The notes beneath the pieces are model-generated. The model saw only the letters and a program-made list of their open reading frames with translations, searched no databases and was not told the DNA's origin. Of a DNA stretch of 64,000 nucleotides, positions 16,019 through 24,902 are shown one piece after another. This DNA is from Couchioplanes caeruleus (GTDB lineage: Bacteria > Actinomycetota > Actinomycetes > Mycobacteriales > Micromonosporaceae). Position 1 is the first letter of the stretch; every line of letters begins with the position of its first letter. Made by a program: the position numbers and the translations under genes. The stretch is from assembly GCF_003751945.1 (NCBI RefSeq), contig NZ_RJKL01000001.1:3720001-3784000 (forward strand), in the 5' to 3' direction.

Positions 16019-16675
16019 ATGCCACCGACCGCAGACCTGCCCGAATTCCTGCAAGGGGTGGCTCCGATCCTCGACCAGTGGGGCTACCTCGCCCTGGCCG
16101 GCGTCATCGGTGTGGAGAGCTTCGGCGTACCCGCGCCCGGGCAGACGTTGATGATCGCGGCGGCGATCTACTCGAACTGGGGCAGGCTCGATATCTTCGC
16201 GGTGGCGGCCGTCTGCTTCGTGGCGGCGGTGCTGGGCGACAACATCGGCTACTGGATCGGCGTCCGCGGCGGTCGCAAGGCCGTGCACCGCTTCGGCAAG
16301 TACATCTTCATCACCCCCCACCGCCTGGAGAAGGCGGAGCGCTTCTTCGCCCGCCGCGGCAACCGGATCGTCGTCGTGGCCCGCTTCATCGACGGCCTGC
16401 GCCAGCTCAACGGCGTGATCGCCGGCATCACGGCGATGCCCTGGAAGCAGTTCCTGCTCTACAACTCGATCGGCGCGGCGCTCTGGGTCGGCTGCTGGAC
16501 GACGGTCGCCTACCTGCTCGGCAACCACCTGGTGGCGATCGTCGAGCAGGCCGACCGATACAAGTGGTGGGTGATCGCCACGGTGGTCCTCGCCGTCGGC
16601 ACGTACGTCGTCGTGCACGTCCGCCGCCGCCGGAACCGCGACGCCGCTGCGGTCGAGGAGGAATCCCAGGCTTGA
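16019..16675 (+). CDS. DedA-family membrane protein
   Basis: A 218-residue DedA/VTT-domain protein with several membrane helices. Marks are GVESFGVPAPGQTLMIAAAIY with the re-entrant first loop, GDNIGYWIGVRGGRKA, and the basic motif FFARRGNRIVVVARFIDGLR. FIDGLR replaces the commoner FIPGVR. The family transports lipid carriers such as undecaprenyl phosphate or phosphatidylethanolamine across the membrane and supports envelope homeostasis. It is transcribed divergently from the LtaS-like gene, an envelope-related pairing. The ATG was chosen because the family N-terminus begins about there. Confidence 0.9.
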   Translation: MPPTADLPEFLQGVAPILDQWGYLALAGVIGVESFGVPAPGQTLMIAAAIYSNWGRLDIFAVAAVCFVAAVLGDNIGYWIGVRGGRKAVHRFGKYIFITPHRLEKAERFFARRGNRIVVVARFIDGLRQLNGVIAGITAMPWKQFLLYNSIGAALWVGCWTTVAYLLGNHLVAIVEQADRYKWWVIATVVLAVGTYVVVHVRRRRNRDAAAVEEESQA

Positions 16676-16725
16676 CCGTCACCCCTCCGGGTACCGCTGA
16701 GGTGACACCGGAGGGAGTGATACGT

Positions 16726-17106
16726 GTGACTGCCACAGCCAAGCCACTGGACCGCCGCCGCGACCGGGCGGCCGCCACCGGCGACGCCGCCGAGAAGGCC
16801 CGGGCGGCGGTCGCCGACATCGACGACCAGCTCAAGACGATCGCGGATCTGACCGCGCAGCAACGGGAGTCGCTGCGCCGGGCCACCGACGAGGCGGCGC
16901 GGCTGAAGCGCTCGCTGAAGGCCGCCGCGCAGCGCCGCGCCGAGCTGGTCAAGGACCGCAAGAAGGCGGTCGTCCGGGCGGAGAAGGCCCGTGCGAAGGC
17001 GCGGACGGCCGAGGCCAAGTACGACAAGGAGGTGCTGGCCGACCTCGTCCACCGGGAGAAGGAACGGGACCGCGCGTCGCACCCGGACACCGGCGACCTC
17101 ACCTGA
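16726..17106 (+). CDS. Small coiled-coil protein of unknown function
   Basis: A 126-residue, highly charged Ala/Arg/Lys/Glu-rich protein, predicted as one long coiled coil (DDQLKTIADLTAQQRESLRR, AAQRRAELVKDRKKAV) with no membrane segment. The GTG at 16726 has GGAGGGAG at a good distance. A TTG overlapping the DedA stop would add 18 residues without a better ribosome site. It follows dedA by 50 bases and is probably co-transcribed. I do not recognise a family; similar short proteins are common near actinobacterial membrane genes. Confidence 0.65.
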   Translation: MTATAKPLDRRRDRAAATGDAAEKARAAVADIDDQLKTIADLTAQQRESLRRATDEAARLKRSLKAAAQRRAELVKDRKKAVVRAEKARAKARTAEAKYDKEVLADLVHREKERDRASHPDTGDLT

Positions 17107-17254
17107 GGCGGCGGGAGCTTCATCGTCGGCTGTTCGCCCCCGGCCGTGGTCCACGGCGCATCGTGCCGCCGGGCGGGCAAATCGAACAGCCACCGCCCCC
17201 CGGCGGCCTCGAACCGGGCCAAGGAATTCCCGACGTCGGGGGGATAATCGACCG

Positions 17255-18094
17255 ATGACCACGATGGAGCGGTTCGCGTTCGCCGGGCGTACGTGTGTGA
17301 TCACCGGGGCGGCGAGCGGCATCGGCGCCGCGCTCGCGCTCGACCTGGCCAAGCGGCGCGCCGTGCTCGCGCTGGTGGACAAGGATGCCGACGGATTGGC
17401 GCGGATCGCCGACCTGGCCCGCCGGACCGGCGCCAAGGACGTCAGCACCCACGTCGTCGACCTCGGCGACGGGGGCGACCGCGTGGATCTGGCGACCGAG
17501 GTGGCCGCCCGGCACGGCGGCACCGATCTGCTCGTCAACAATGCCGGGGTCGCCCTGAGCGGCACCTTCGAGCAGGTCGACATGAAGGACTTCGACTGGC
17601 TCATGGAGATCAACCTGCACGCGGTGGTGCGGATGACCAAGGCGTTCCTGCCGCAGTTGCTCAGCCACCCGGGCTCGCACGTGGTCAACGTCTCCAGCCT
17701 CTTCGGCCTGCTCGCCCCGCCGGCGCAGGTGGCGTACGCGACCAGCAAGTTCGGCGTCCGCGGCTTCTCCGAGGCGCTGCGCCACGAGCTCTCCGGACGG
17801 GTCGGCGTGACGGTCGTGCACCCCGGCGGCGTACGCACCAACATCGCCATGAGCGCGCGGATCAGCGGGCCCGACGTCGACGGCGAGCAGGCGGCGCAGC
17901 TCCGCCAGTTCACCGAGAAGGCGCTGACCCTGCCGCCGGAGGAGGCGGCCCGGCAGATCATCGCGGCGGTGCAGGCCCGCAAGCCCCGGCTGGTGATCAC
18001 CGGAATCGCGAAGATCGCCGACCTGCTGGTCCGGATCGCTCCGGGACGCTACTGGGCCTTCTTCGCGCGCGGGATCCGCAAACAGGGCTTCTGA
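17255..18094 (+). CDS. Short-chain dehydrogenase/reductase
   Basis: A 279-residue classical SDR with cofactor motif ITGAASGIG (residues 16-24), LVNNAGVALSG, catalytic Ser in VNVSSLFG and YATSK as the Tyr-Lys pair. The substrate loop is followed by a C-terminal extension (KIADLLVRIAPGRYWAFFARGI) that looks amphipathic and membrane-associating. Similar actinobacterial proteins act on lipophilic substrates, but the real substrate is unknown. It lies 148 bases after the coiled-coil gene and 67 bases before the exporter ATPase on the same strand. Confidence 0.88.
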   Translation: MTTMERFAFAGRTCVITGAASGIGAALALDLAKRRAVLALVDKDADGLARIADLARRTGAKDVSTHVVDLGDGGDRVDLATEVAARHGGTDLLVNNAGVALSGTFEQVDMKDFDWLMEINLHAVVRMTKAFLPQLLSHPGSHVVNVSSLFGLLAPPAQVAYATSKFGVRGFSEALRHELSGRVGVTVVHPGGVRTNIAMSARISGPDVDGEQAAQLRQFTEKALTLPPEEAARQIIAAVQARKPRLVITGIAKIADLLVRIAPGRYWAFFARGIRKQGF

Positions 18095-18108
18095 GTCGCT
18101 CGTCAGGG

Positions 18109-18141
18109 CCGTGTCGGCGCCGTGTCGGCGCCATGTCGGCG
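18109..18141. repeat. 11-bp tandem repeat, three copies, before the exporter ATPase gene
   Basis: Three direct copies of CCRTGTCGGCG (18109-18119, 18120-18130, 18131-18141) lie 20 bases upstream of the drrA-like start. Directly repeated 11-mers at one helical turn are the arrangement bound by SARP-family activators, and a SARP-like gene is located just beyond this exporter. The functional link is inference. Confidence 0.6.
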
Positions 18142-18161
18142 GGTGACCGCAGGCTGTGCCC

Positions 18162-19118
18162 ATGACCGCAGATCTCGTGATCGAGGCCGAGGGCCTCGTC
18201 AAGCACTTCGGTGCGACCAAGGCGTTGCAGGGGGTCGATCTCGCCGTGCTCCGGGGCACGGTGCTCGGCGTGCTCGGCCCCAACGGCGCCGGGAAGACCA
18301 CCGCCGTCCGGGTGCTCTCCACCCTGCTGGTGCCGGACGCCGGCAGCGCCCGGATCGGCGGCTTCGACGTCGTCCGCGATGCCGAGCGGGTGCGCCAGGC
18401 GATCGGTCTCACCGGCCAGTACGCGTCCGTCGACGAGGACCTCACCGGCCGGCAGAACCTCGAGCTCTTCGGCACCCTGCTCGATCTGGGCCGGGCCGGC
18501 GCGCGGCGCCGGGCCGCCGAGCTGCTCGAGTGGTTCGACCTGACCGGGGCGGCGGACCGGCCGGCCAAGACCTATTCCGGTGGCATGCGGCGGCGCCTCG
18601 ACCTGGCCGCGAGCCTGGTCGGCTCCCCCGACGTCATCTTCCTGGACGAGCCCACGACCGGGCTCGACCCGGCCAAGCGCGAGGACATGTGGGAGGTGGT
18701 GCGCACCCTCGTCGCCGACGGCGCGACAGTGCTGCTCACCACCCAGTACCTGGAGGAGGCCGACGCGCTCGCCGACGCGATCACCGTGATCGACCACGGC
18801 AGGGTCATCGCCCACGACACCCCGGACGGCCTCAAGCGGGTGGTCGGCGGCCAGACCCTGGAGATACGCCCGGCGCTCCCGGCGGACCTGCCGCGGACCG
18901 CGGCGATCCTCTCCGAGGTCTCGTCGGGTGCGGTGGCCGACGAGATCCGCAAGGGCGTGCTCGCCGTGCCGGTCGCGGACGACGCCGCGATGACGGAGGC
19001 GGTCGCGCGGCTGGCGTGCGCCGGCGTCGCCGTCACCGAGCTGTCCCTGCACCTGCCGAGCCTGGACGAGGTGTTCTTCACGCTCACCGGGGCCACCCAC
19101 ACGGAGGTCGCGGCATGA
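18162..19118 (+). CDS. DrrA-type ABC exporter ATPase
   Basis: A 318-residue daunorubicin-resistance-type ATP-binding protein. Walker A is GPNGAGKTT, the signature is YSGGMRRRLDLA and Walker B is VIFLDEPTTGLDP, followed by the C-terminal DrrA extension (residues about 230-318) ending ELSLHLPSLDEVFFTLTG. It energises export of a lipophilic drug or lipid with the permease encoded next, which it overlaps by four bases (ATGA). A GTG two codons upstream is an equally possible start. The window holds a second DrrAB pair near 56 kb. Confidence 0.9.
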   Translation: MTADLVIEAEGLVKHFGATKALQGVDLAVLRGTVLGVLGPNGAGKTTAVRVLSTLLVPDAGSARIGGFDVVRDAERVRQAIGLTGQYASVDEDLTGRQNLELFGTLLDLGRAGARRRAAELLEWFDLTGAADRPAKTYSGGMRRRLDLAASLVGSPDVIFLDEPTTGLDPAKREDMWEVVRTLVADGATVLLTTQYLEEADALADAITVIDHGRVIAHDTPDGLKRVVGGQTLEIRPALPADLPRTAAILSEVSSGAVADEIRKGVLAVPVADDAAMTEAVARLACAGVAVTELSLHLPSLDEVFFTLTGATHTEVAA

Positions 19119-19933
19119 CGACGCTCGTCGAGAGGACCCGTACGCCGATCCGGCCGGCGGCGCCACAGCGGCGACCGTGGCGGCTCGTACGCCATTCGCT
19201 GGCGCTGGCGAAGCGCAGTCTGATCAAGACGCGGCGCACGCCGGAGGCGCTCATCGACGTCACCCTGCAACCGGCGTTGTTCCTGGTCATCTTCGTCTAC
19301 GTCTTCGGCGGCGCGGTCGCCGGCTCGACCCACGAGTACCTGCAGTTCCTGCTGCCCGGCATCCTGGCGCAGACGATCGCCACCGGCTGCATCGCGATCG
19401 GCGTCAACCTCAACTCGGACCTGCAGAAGGGCATCTTCGACCGGTTCCGCTCGCTGCCGGTGCCCCGATCGGCGCCGCTCGTCGGCGCGGTGCTCGGTGA
19501 CGTCGTCCGCTACCTGATCGTCACGCTGGTGACGCTGGCGATGGGCTACGTCATGGGCTTCCGGATCACCACCGATCCGCTCAGCGCGGTCGCCGGCTGT
19601 CTGCTCGCGGTGCTGTTCGCGCTGTGCCTGAGCTGGTTGCCGGTCTTCGTGGCGATGAGGGTACGCACGCCCGGCGCCGTGCAGGGCGTCATGTTCGCGC
19701 TCATCATGCCGCTGAGCTTCGCCTCGAACGTCTTCGTGGCCGCCGAGACGCTGCCCGGCTGGATGCAGGCCTTCACCGACGTGAACCCGATGACCCATCT
19801 CGTCGGGGCGGTCCGGGGGTTGTTCGTCGGCACCCCGCTGGGCGCTCACGTGTGGTGGACGCTCGCCTGGTGCGCCGGATTCGTGGTGTGCTTCATGCCG
19901 CTGGCGCTCCGGGCGTACCGGAAGAAGGTGTGA
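19115..19933 (+). CDS. DrrB-type ABC-2 exporter permease
   Basis: A 272-residue ABC-2 permease with six hydrophobic segments. The coupling helix region LNSDLQKGIFDRFRSLPVPRSA is typical of DrrB/ABC-2 drug exporters, as are MPLSFASNVFVAAETLPGWM and the NPMTHLVGAVRGL segment before the last helix. It works with the preceding ATPase. Its last 41 bases overlap the 3' end of the opposite regulator gene. The exported compound is not identifiable. Confidence 0.9.
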   Translation: MTTLVERTRTPIRPAAPQRRPWRLVRHSLALAKRSLIKTRRTPEALIDVTLQPALFLVIFVYVFGGAVAGSTHEYLQFLLPGILAQTIATGCIAIGVNLNSDLQKGIFDRFRSLPVPRSAPLVGAVLGDVVRYLIVTLVTLAMGYVMGFRITTDPLSAVAGCLLAVLFALCLSWLPVFVAMRVRTPGAVQGVMFALIMPLSFASNVFVAAETLPGWMQAFTDVNPMTHLVGAVRGLFVGTPLGAHVWWTLAWCAGFVVCFMPLALRAYRKKV

Positions 19934-22900
19934 GCAGCCGGTCCATCAGGTTCTGGATCTGCGTGACCGTGGCCGCGACGGGCTCGTCGCGATGAGCGGC
20001 GAGCAGGCTACGACGGAGGTCCTCGGTCCCGAGGGCCTCCGTCAACCGTCCGTTGTGGCCCGGCGGGAGCATCATGCTCATCGAGGCGCCTACCCGCATG
20101 GCACGCGCCCACAGTTCGCGGGTCTGCTCCTGGTCACCGCGGTGGGCGGCGAGCACGGCACCGCCGAGGGCCCACGCACCCACGAGCGGGGTGTCGTTGG
20201 CGGCCAGCACCTCGTCGCGGACCAACGCCAGCAGGGTGACGCCCCGGACCTGCGCCTCCCCGGCCGGACGCTCGTCAGCCGCCATCACGTGCAGCACCGC
20301 CGCCGCCACCCGGAACACCACCCGGTGCTGCGTCATGGCCACGGCGAACTCCGTACACGCCTGGGCCACCGCATCGGCACACGCGACGACCTCCTCGAAG
20401 TCACCCCGCTCCCACGCGAGATGGGCCAGCCCCAGGCACGCCTGCGCCACGTCGCCCGGGTCGGCCTGCGCCGATGCCGCCGTCTCGCGCAACCGGCCCT
20501 CGGCCTCGGCGTCGCCCTCCAACGCCCGCCGGGCGTCGAGCAGAACCCGGATCGACCGGGCATCCTGGGCCGCGCCGAGCAACTCCATGTGCCGCACGCT
20601 GCGCCCCAGCCACTCCACGGCGGTGTCCCGCCCGGCGCCGAAGGCGTGACCCACGGCCTGGGCGGTCATGGCCATTCCCCAGTGGTCGCCCACCGTCTCG
20701 AAGAGTGCGTACGCCGCCTCGGCGTCCCCGATGGAGTCCTCCGGCATGCCGCCGTGCTCCCGCAGCACCGCCCGGGTGAAGAGACCCAGCGCACGCACGT
20801 AAGGGTCCGGATGGGCGATGAGCGTCTCGGCGCCGCGCAGGGTCTGCTCCGGCGCGAACCGGTCGAACCCCGGCAGCGCCTCGGCCAGCGCCGTGTGCCG
20901 CGGAGAGACCTCGGCGGGCCGCTCCCGGGCCAGGACGCGCAGCGCCCGCCCGGCGAGCACCATCAGCCGGGCCGGGCCGGTGATCGAGCCGTTGGTCCGG
21001 GCCAGCAGGCAGAGCCGGGCGAGCCGGTCCGCGTCCGGCAGCGGCTTTCCGCTCGCCCGGCCGCACAGCACGGCCGAGGCGCTCCGTGCCGCGGGATCGT
21101 CGGCGTGCAGCACCAGGCGGCTCCACACCGACACCTCCACGTGCAGGCCGCGGACGGTCCAGAGCTGGAACAGGGCGGCGGCCACGTCCACGGTGGCCGG
21201 TTCGTCGTCGTGCGCAAGGCTCCAGCGCAGCGCCGCGAGGAAGTTCTCCTGCTCGCGGGCGGACTCGGCGAGTGCGCCGAGCTGGCGCGGTCCGATCTGG
21301 TCGGCGCCGAGCGCGACCGCCCGCCGCCGGGCCCACGCGACCAGGCCGGTCATCGCGGCGGTGCGGTCGCCGAGGCGAGCCTCCCCGTACTCGCGGACCG
21401 TCTCCAGCATCCGCCAGCGCGGCGGACCGCTGTCACCGTCGTCGAGAATGAGCAGCGACTGCTCCACCAGGGCGGCCAGGCCACGGCGGACGTCCGGCAC
21501 CCCCGCGACGGCGGCCGCGGCCTCGGCGGTGAACGGCGCCGGGATCACCGCGAGCCGCTGCAGCAGCTCTCGGTCGTCCGGCGCGAGCAGCTCCCGGCTC
21601 CAGTCGACCATCGCCCACAGGCTGGCATGCCGCTCGGGCAGGCCGCGCAACGCGTCGTCGAGCAGGGCGAACCGGTCGGCGAGGCCGGCCAGCACGTCGT
21701 CGATGGGCATGTGGCGCAGCCGGGCCGCGGCGAGCTCCAGGGCGAGCGGCAGGTTGTCGAGCCGGTCGCAGAGGGCGAGCGCCCGCTCGGTATCCCAGGT
21801 CACCGCGGCGCCGCCGGCCCGGGCGCGGGCTTGGAGCAGGTCCAGTGCCTCGGCGTCGGGCAGTGCCGGAAGCCGGTGCACCAGCTCGCCCGCGAGCCCG
21901 AGCGGTGCCCGGCTGGTCGCCAGCACCGCCAGCTCCGGGGACGCGGCGCCGAGCAGGTCGGCGACGACGGCCGCCGCGGCGTCGAGAAGGTGCTCGCAGT
22001 TGTCGAGCACCACCAGGCCGTCCAGCTCGGGGACGACCGCGCGCAGCCGCTCCTCGGGGCTCAGCACCCGGCGCTCCCCGGACAGGGCCGACGCGGCCGT
22101 GGCCGTCTCGGCGCCGCCGAGCGCGGCGAGGACCACCGGCAGCACCTCCTCCGGGGTGCGTACGCCGGCCAGCTCGATGACGCGTACGGCACCCGGCACC
22201 CGGCGGGCAACCTCGGCGGCGAGCCGTGTCTTGCCCGCGCCCCCGGTCGCCACGACGGTCACCAGCGGCACCTCGGCGAGGCTCCGCACCACGGCCGCCA
22301 CGTCGGAGTCCCGTCCGACGAGGACGGTCCCCGGGCGTCGCCAGGAGGCCGGCATGACGATCCGCGCCGGGCGGCGGGGCGCGCTGCGCGGCTTCAGTTC
22401 GCCGCGCAGCAGCGCAAGCCGCACCTCGGCGATGATCGGGGACGGGTCGGTGCCGTACCGATCGGCGAGCTCGGCGCGGAGCCGCTCGACGACCTCCAGC
22501 GCCTCGGCGTCGCGCCCCTGCGCGGCCAGGATCCGCACCAGCAACGCCGCGGCCGGCTCGTCGGGCGGGGTACGCGCGACCAGCAGCCGCAGGTCGCCGT
22601 CATGCTCGCCGGAACCACACCCGGCAAGCGCCGCCTCGGCGCCCACCGCGGCGACCTCGCCGAACAGCCGGGCGACTTCGACGTCGCTCAGATCGGGCAC
22701 GGCCGGGAACAGGGCGCGGGCGGCATCCGCCTCGCGCCGGGCGAGTGGGAGGTCGCCGTCGCGCAGCGCTGCCCGGGCCCGGCCGGCCAGATCCCGCGCG
22801 GCCACGGCATCGTTCTCCACCCGGTCCCCGGGAACGCGGTAACCGCCGGGAACGGCGGTGACCTCCAGTCCCAGCCGTCGGGCGCGGGAGATCAGCGCCT

Positions 22901-23075
22901 GCACCGCACCCGCGGAATCCTCCGGCGGGTCGCCGCGCCAGACGGCATCGACCAGCGCGCCGGTCGAGACCGTGCGCCCGCGCGCACCGACAAGCTCACG
23001 AATCACCGCGGCAAGGCGTTCGCCCCGGACGGGCTGCCCGTCGACGGCCAGCGGGCCGAGCGTGGTGATCCGCAC
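19893..23075 (-). CDS. AfsR/SARP-like transcriptional regulator with NB-ARC ATPase and helical repeats
   Basis: About 1060 residues from a GTG at 23075. It begins with an OmpR-like winged helix (VRITTLGPLAVDGQPV; TGALVDAVWRG), then a bacterial transcriptional activation (BTAD) domain to about residue 235. An NB-ARC/STAND ATPase follows, with Walker A TGGAGKTRLA (near 273) and GLVVLDNCEHLLDAAA as Walker B. The C-terminal 400 residues are TPR-like helical repeats. Such proteins activate secondary-metabolism or stress genes in response to an unknown signal. It overlaps the end of the DrrB-like gene by 41 bases tail to tail, so it may control that exporter. The start is uncertain by a few codons; no strong ribosome site is seen. 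Confidence 0.88.
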   Translation of the reverse strand: MRITTLGPLAVDGQPVRGERLAAVIRELVGARGRTVSTGALVDAVWRGDPPEDSAGAVQALISRARRLGLEVTAVPGGYRVPGDRVENDAVAARDLAGRARAALRDGDLPLARREADAARALFPAVPDLSDVEVARLFGEVAAVGAEAALAGCGSGEHDGDLRLLVARTPPDEPAAALLVRILAAQGRDAEALEVVERLRAELADRYGTDPSPIIAEVRLALLRGELKPRSAPRRPARIVMPASWRRPGTVLVGRDSDVAAVVRSLAEVPLVTVVATGGAGKTRLAAEVARRVPGAVRVIELAGVRTPEEVLPVVLAALGGAETATAASALSGERRVLSPEERLRAVVPELDGLVVLDNCEHLLDAAAAVVADLLGAASPELAVLATSRAPLGLAGELVHRLPALPDAEALDLLQARARAGGAAVTWDTERALALCDRLDNLPLALELAAARLRHMPIDDVLAGLADRFALLDDALRGLPERHASLWAMVDWSRELLAPDDRELLQRLAVIPAPFTAEAAAAVAGVPDVRRGLAALVEQSLLILDDGDSGPPRWRMLETVREYGEARLGDRTAAMTGLVAWARRRAVALGADQIGPRQLGALAESAREQENFLAALRWSLAHDDEPATVDVAAALFQLWTVRGLHVEVSVWSRLVLHADDPAARSASAVLCGRASGKPLPDADRLARLCLLARTNGSITGPARLMVLAGRALRVLARERPAEVSPRHTALAEALPGFDRFAPEQTLRGAETLIAHPDPYVRALGLFTRAVLREHGGMPEDSIGDAEAAYALFETVGDHWGMAMTAQAVGHAFGAGRDTAVEWLGRSVRHMELLGAAQDARSIRVLLDARRALEGDAEAEGRLRETAASAQADPGDVAQACLGLAHLAWERGDFEEVVACADAVAQACTEFAVAMTQHRVVFRVAAAVLHVMAADERPAGEAQVRGVTLLALVRDEVLAANDTPLVGAWALGGAVLAAHRGDQEQTRELWARAMRVGASMSMMLPPGHNGRLTEALGTEDLRRSLLAAHRDEPVAATVTQIQNLMDRLLTPSSGTPGAPAA

Positions 23076-23149
23076 CCGCCCATTGTGCGGTCCCCTGTCC
23101 CACCCTCCTCCGCCGGGCACGTCCCGGCCGCCTCGGCGCCTCGCCCCTC

Positions 23150-23272
23150 AGCGCGCCCCGGGCGTCCGACGTCGCGATCATGTCGCTGGGCCTGTCCACC
23201 GAGCGCCACAGTCCGCCGGCCCGCCTCGCTCACCAGACACTCACCGACGTCGAACACCACCGCACGGGACAC
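23150..23272 (-). pseudogene. N-terminal fragment of a HAD-family hydrolase
   Basis: On the minus strand a GTG at 23272 starts SRAVVFDVGECLVSE, which matches the HAD motif I strand and its nucleophile Asp (VFDVG). The similarity stops after about 16 residues and continues as unconserved Arg/Gly-rich sequence. It seems to be the broken 5' end of a phosphatase-like gene. It fills part of the 302-base gap between the SARP-like gene and the next membrane-protein gene; the rest holds nothing I can recognise. Confidence 0.45.
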
Positions 23273-23377
23273 GGCGCCGGGCTCATCTGGGCAGCCGCCG
23301 CGCGACGCGGCTGAAGAGCGCTGGCAACGGATAGACCGGTAGGGTCCCGGGTCAGCGATTCAGGACGGGGGCGTCGC

Positions 23378-23734
23378 GTGGGCGGCAGAGTCGGCAGATG
23401 GTTGCGGCGGGTAGGCCCGGTGCATATGGCGGCGATCGGCGTAGCCCTGGTGGCGCTGCTGTTGATCTGGCCGATCGGGATCAGGACGGGCGGGGGCGAC
23501 CATGCGACTCCCCGCATCTGCGGCAACGCGTTCGCCGGCGACGTGAGCCAGTGGCACAACGACGGGGACGGTCCGTACCGGGACCTGGCGTACCAGGCTT
23601 GCACCACCCGGCGGGTCGACCAGGTCGCGATGGCCGTCGGCGTTCTGGCCGCCACCGTGCTGGGCGTGACCGTGCTGCTGGCACGGGCGCGGCGCCCGAC
23701 GGATCCAGCCGAGCGGGCAGCGTCCGAGCGGTAG
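23378..23734 (+). CDS. Small two-helix membrane protein of unknown function
   Basis: A 118-residue protein with two membrane helices (VHMAAIGVALVALLLIWPIG, residues about 16-35; and VGVLAATVLGVTVLLA near 87-102). An extracytoplasmic loop of about 50 residues lies between them, containing two cysteines (PRICGNAF, AYQACTTRR) that could form a disulfide. The tail is short and polar. The start is GTG. No family is recognised. It is a single gene, facing the opposite beta-propeller gene with 18 bases between their ends. Confidence 0.7.
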   Translation: MGGRVGRWLRRVGPVHMAAIGVALVALLLIWPIGIRTGGGDHATPRICGNAFAGDVSQWHNDGDGPYRDLAYQACTTRRVDQVAMAVGVLAATVLGVTVLLARARRPTDPAERAASER

Positions 23735-23752
23735 GGGAACGGCGCTGGCGGG

Positions 23753-24895
23753 TCAGCCGAAGGATGCGTACCGTTTACGGTTCTGGCCGCCGATCATGGT
23801 GAAGTCGCCGCCCGCGCCGATGGCGCCGCGGTTGCGGTCGACGGCGAGTGTGCGTACTCCGATGACGCCGTTGGCCTGGGGGGCCCAGCCGGTCAGCGTG
23901 CCGCGGCCGGTGATCGCCGCGAGCTTGACCCGGGAGACCGAGCCGTCGGTGCAGGCGCCCTGCGCGCCGTTCTTGGGCGTCGTGCAGGCCCGGTCGAAGT
24001 GGCCTCCCACGTAGATCGTCCCGCCCAGGGAGGCGACCGCCGTCGCGTCGCCGTCGAAGACCCGCTGCCAGCGCAACGCGCCGCCGGTGGTGTACGCGAG
24101 CACCCGTCCACCCTGGCCGCCGGTGGCCGCGTACACCCCGGCGGAGTCGAGGGTGATGGAGTTGACCTGGGCGTTCGCGGAGGGTCGGAAGCCGCGGTCC
24201 ACCGCGCCGCCGGTGGGTGTGACGGCCGCGATGCGCAGTGTGCCGCTGACGCCGCCGACCTGGTGGAACGAGCCGCCGAGGTAGACCCGGCTGCCGGTGA
24301 CCGCGAGCGCGTGCACGGCGTCGTCGGCGCCCGGCCGCCAGTTGCCGTCGAGGCTTCCGCTGGACAGGGAGAACGCGGCGGCGTTGCGGCGGGGGTGGCC
24401 GTCGACGCTGGTGAAGCTGCCGCCGGCGTAGAGGCGGCCGTTCCCGACGGCGAGGGCGTACGGAGCGCCGCTCACCCGGTGCGCGAAGGAGCCGACCGCT
24501 CCGGACACCGCGTCGATGCGGGCCAGGTTGTCCCGTGACCGTCCGGCGACGCTGGTGAAGCTGCCGCCCGCGTACACCGAGGAACCGTAGACGGCGAGGG
24601 CGCGCACCGTGCCGTTGGCCGAGGGCGACCAGTTCAGCAGCGCACCGGAACTCGCGTCGAAGGCGGCGAGGCGGGCTCGCGCGTAGTTCCGGCCGCCCCA
24701 GGCGACTCCGGTGAACGACCCGCCGACGTAGACGGTGCCACCGCGGTGCGCGATGGCGTACACGGAACCGTTGAACAGAGGTGCCTTGTCCGGGCTGGTG
24801 CTGACCGCGATGGCGGGCGCGGCGCCGGAGGCGGCGACGAGGGTGGCGGCGGCGGTCGTCAGCAGGGCGCGACGCGCAAAGTGGATGAAACGCAC
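23753..24895 (-). CDS. Secreted beta-propeller protein with delta-60-like repeats
   Basis: A 380-residue exported protein. The signal peptide is [23 protein letters not shown]. The mature part is built from about seven blade repeats of the form Y(V/A)GGSF(T/H)xVxG, each followed by a variable segment. This matches delta-60 or 'GGSFT' repeat propellers. Two cysteines near residues 312-320 ([16 protein letters not shown]) may form a disulfide. It probably binds a surface partner or polymer; no catalytic site is visible. The GTG is seven bases after the stop of the upstream holin-phosphodiesterase gene, so the two are co-expressed. Confidence 0.8.
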   Translation of the reverse strand: MRFIHFARRALLTTAAATLVAASGAAPAIAVSTSPDKAPLFNGSVYAIAHRGGTVYVGGSFTGVAWGGRNYARARLAAFDASSGALLNWSPSANGTVRALAVYGSSVYAGGSFTSVAGRSRDNLARIDAVSGAVGSFAHRVSGAPYALAVGNGRLYAGGSFTSVDGHPRRNAAAFSLSSGSLDGNWRPGADDAVHALAVTGSRVYLGGSFHQVGGVSGTLRIAAVTPTGGAVDRGFRPSANAQVNSITLDSAGVYAATGGQGGRVLAYTTGGALRWQRVFDGDATAVASLGGTIYVGGHFDRACTTPKNGAQGACTDGSVSRVKLAAITGRGTLTGWAPQANGVIGVRTLAVDRNRGAIGAGGDFTMIGGQNRKRYASFG

Positions 24896-24902
24896 ATTTC
24901 AA

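Noticed and set aside
19992..23342. An 1116-codon open frame on the plus strand
   Set aside because: Exact antisense of the SARP-like gene, with shadow composition (Arg/Gly/His/Gln) and no motifs.
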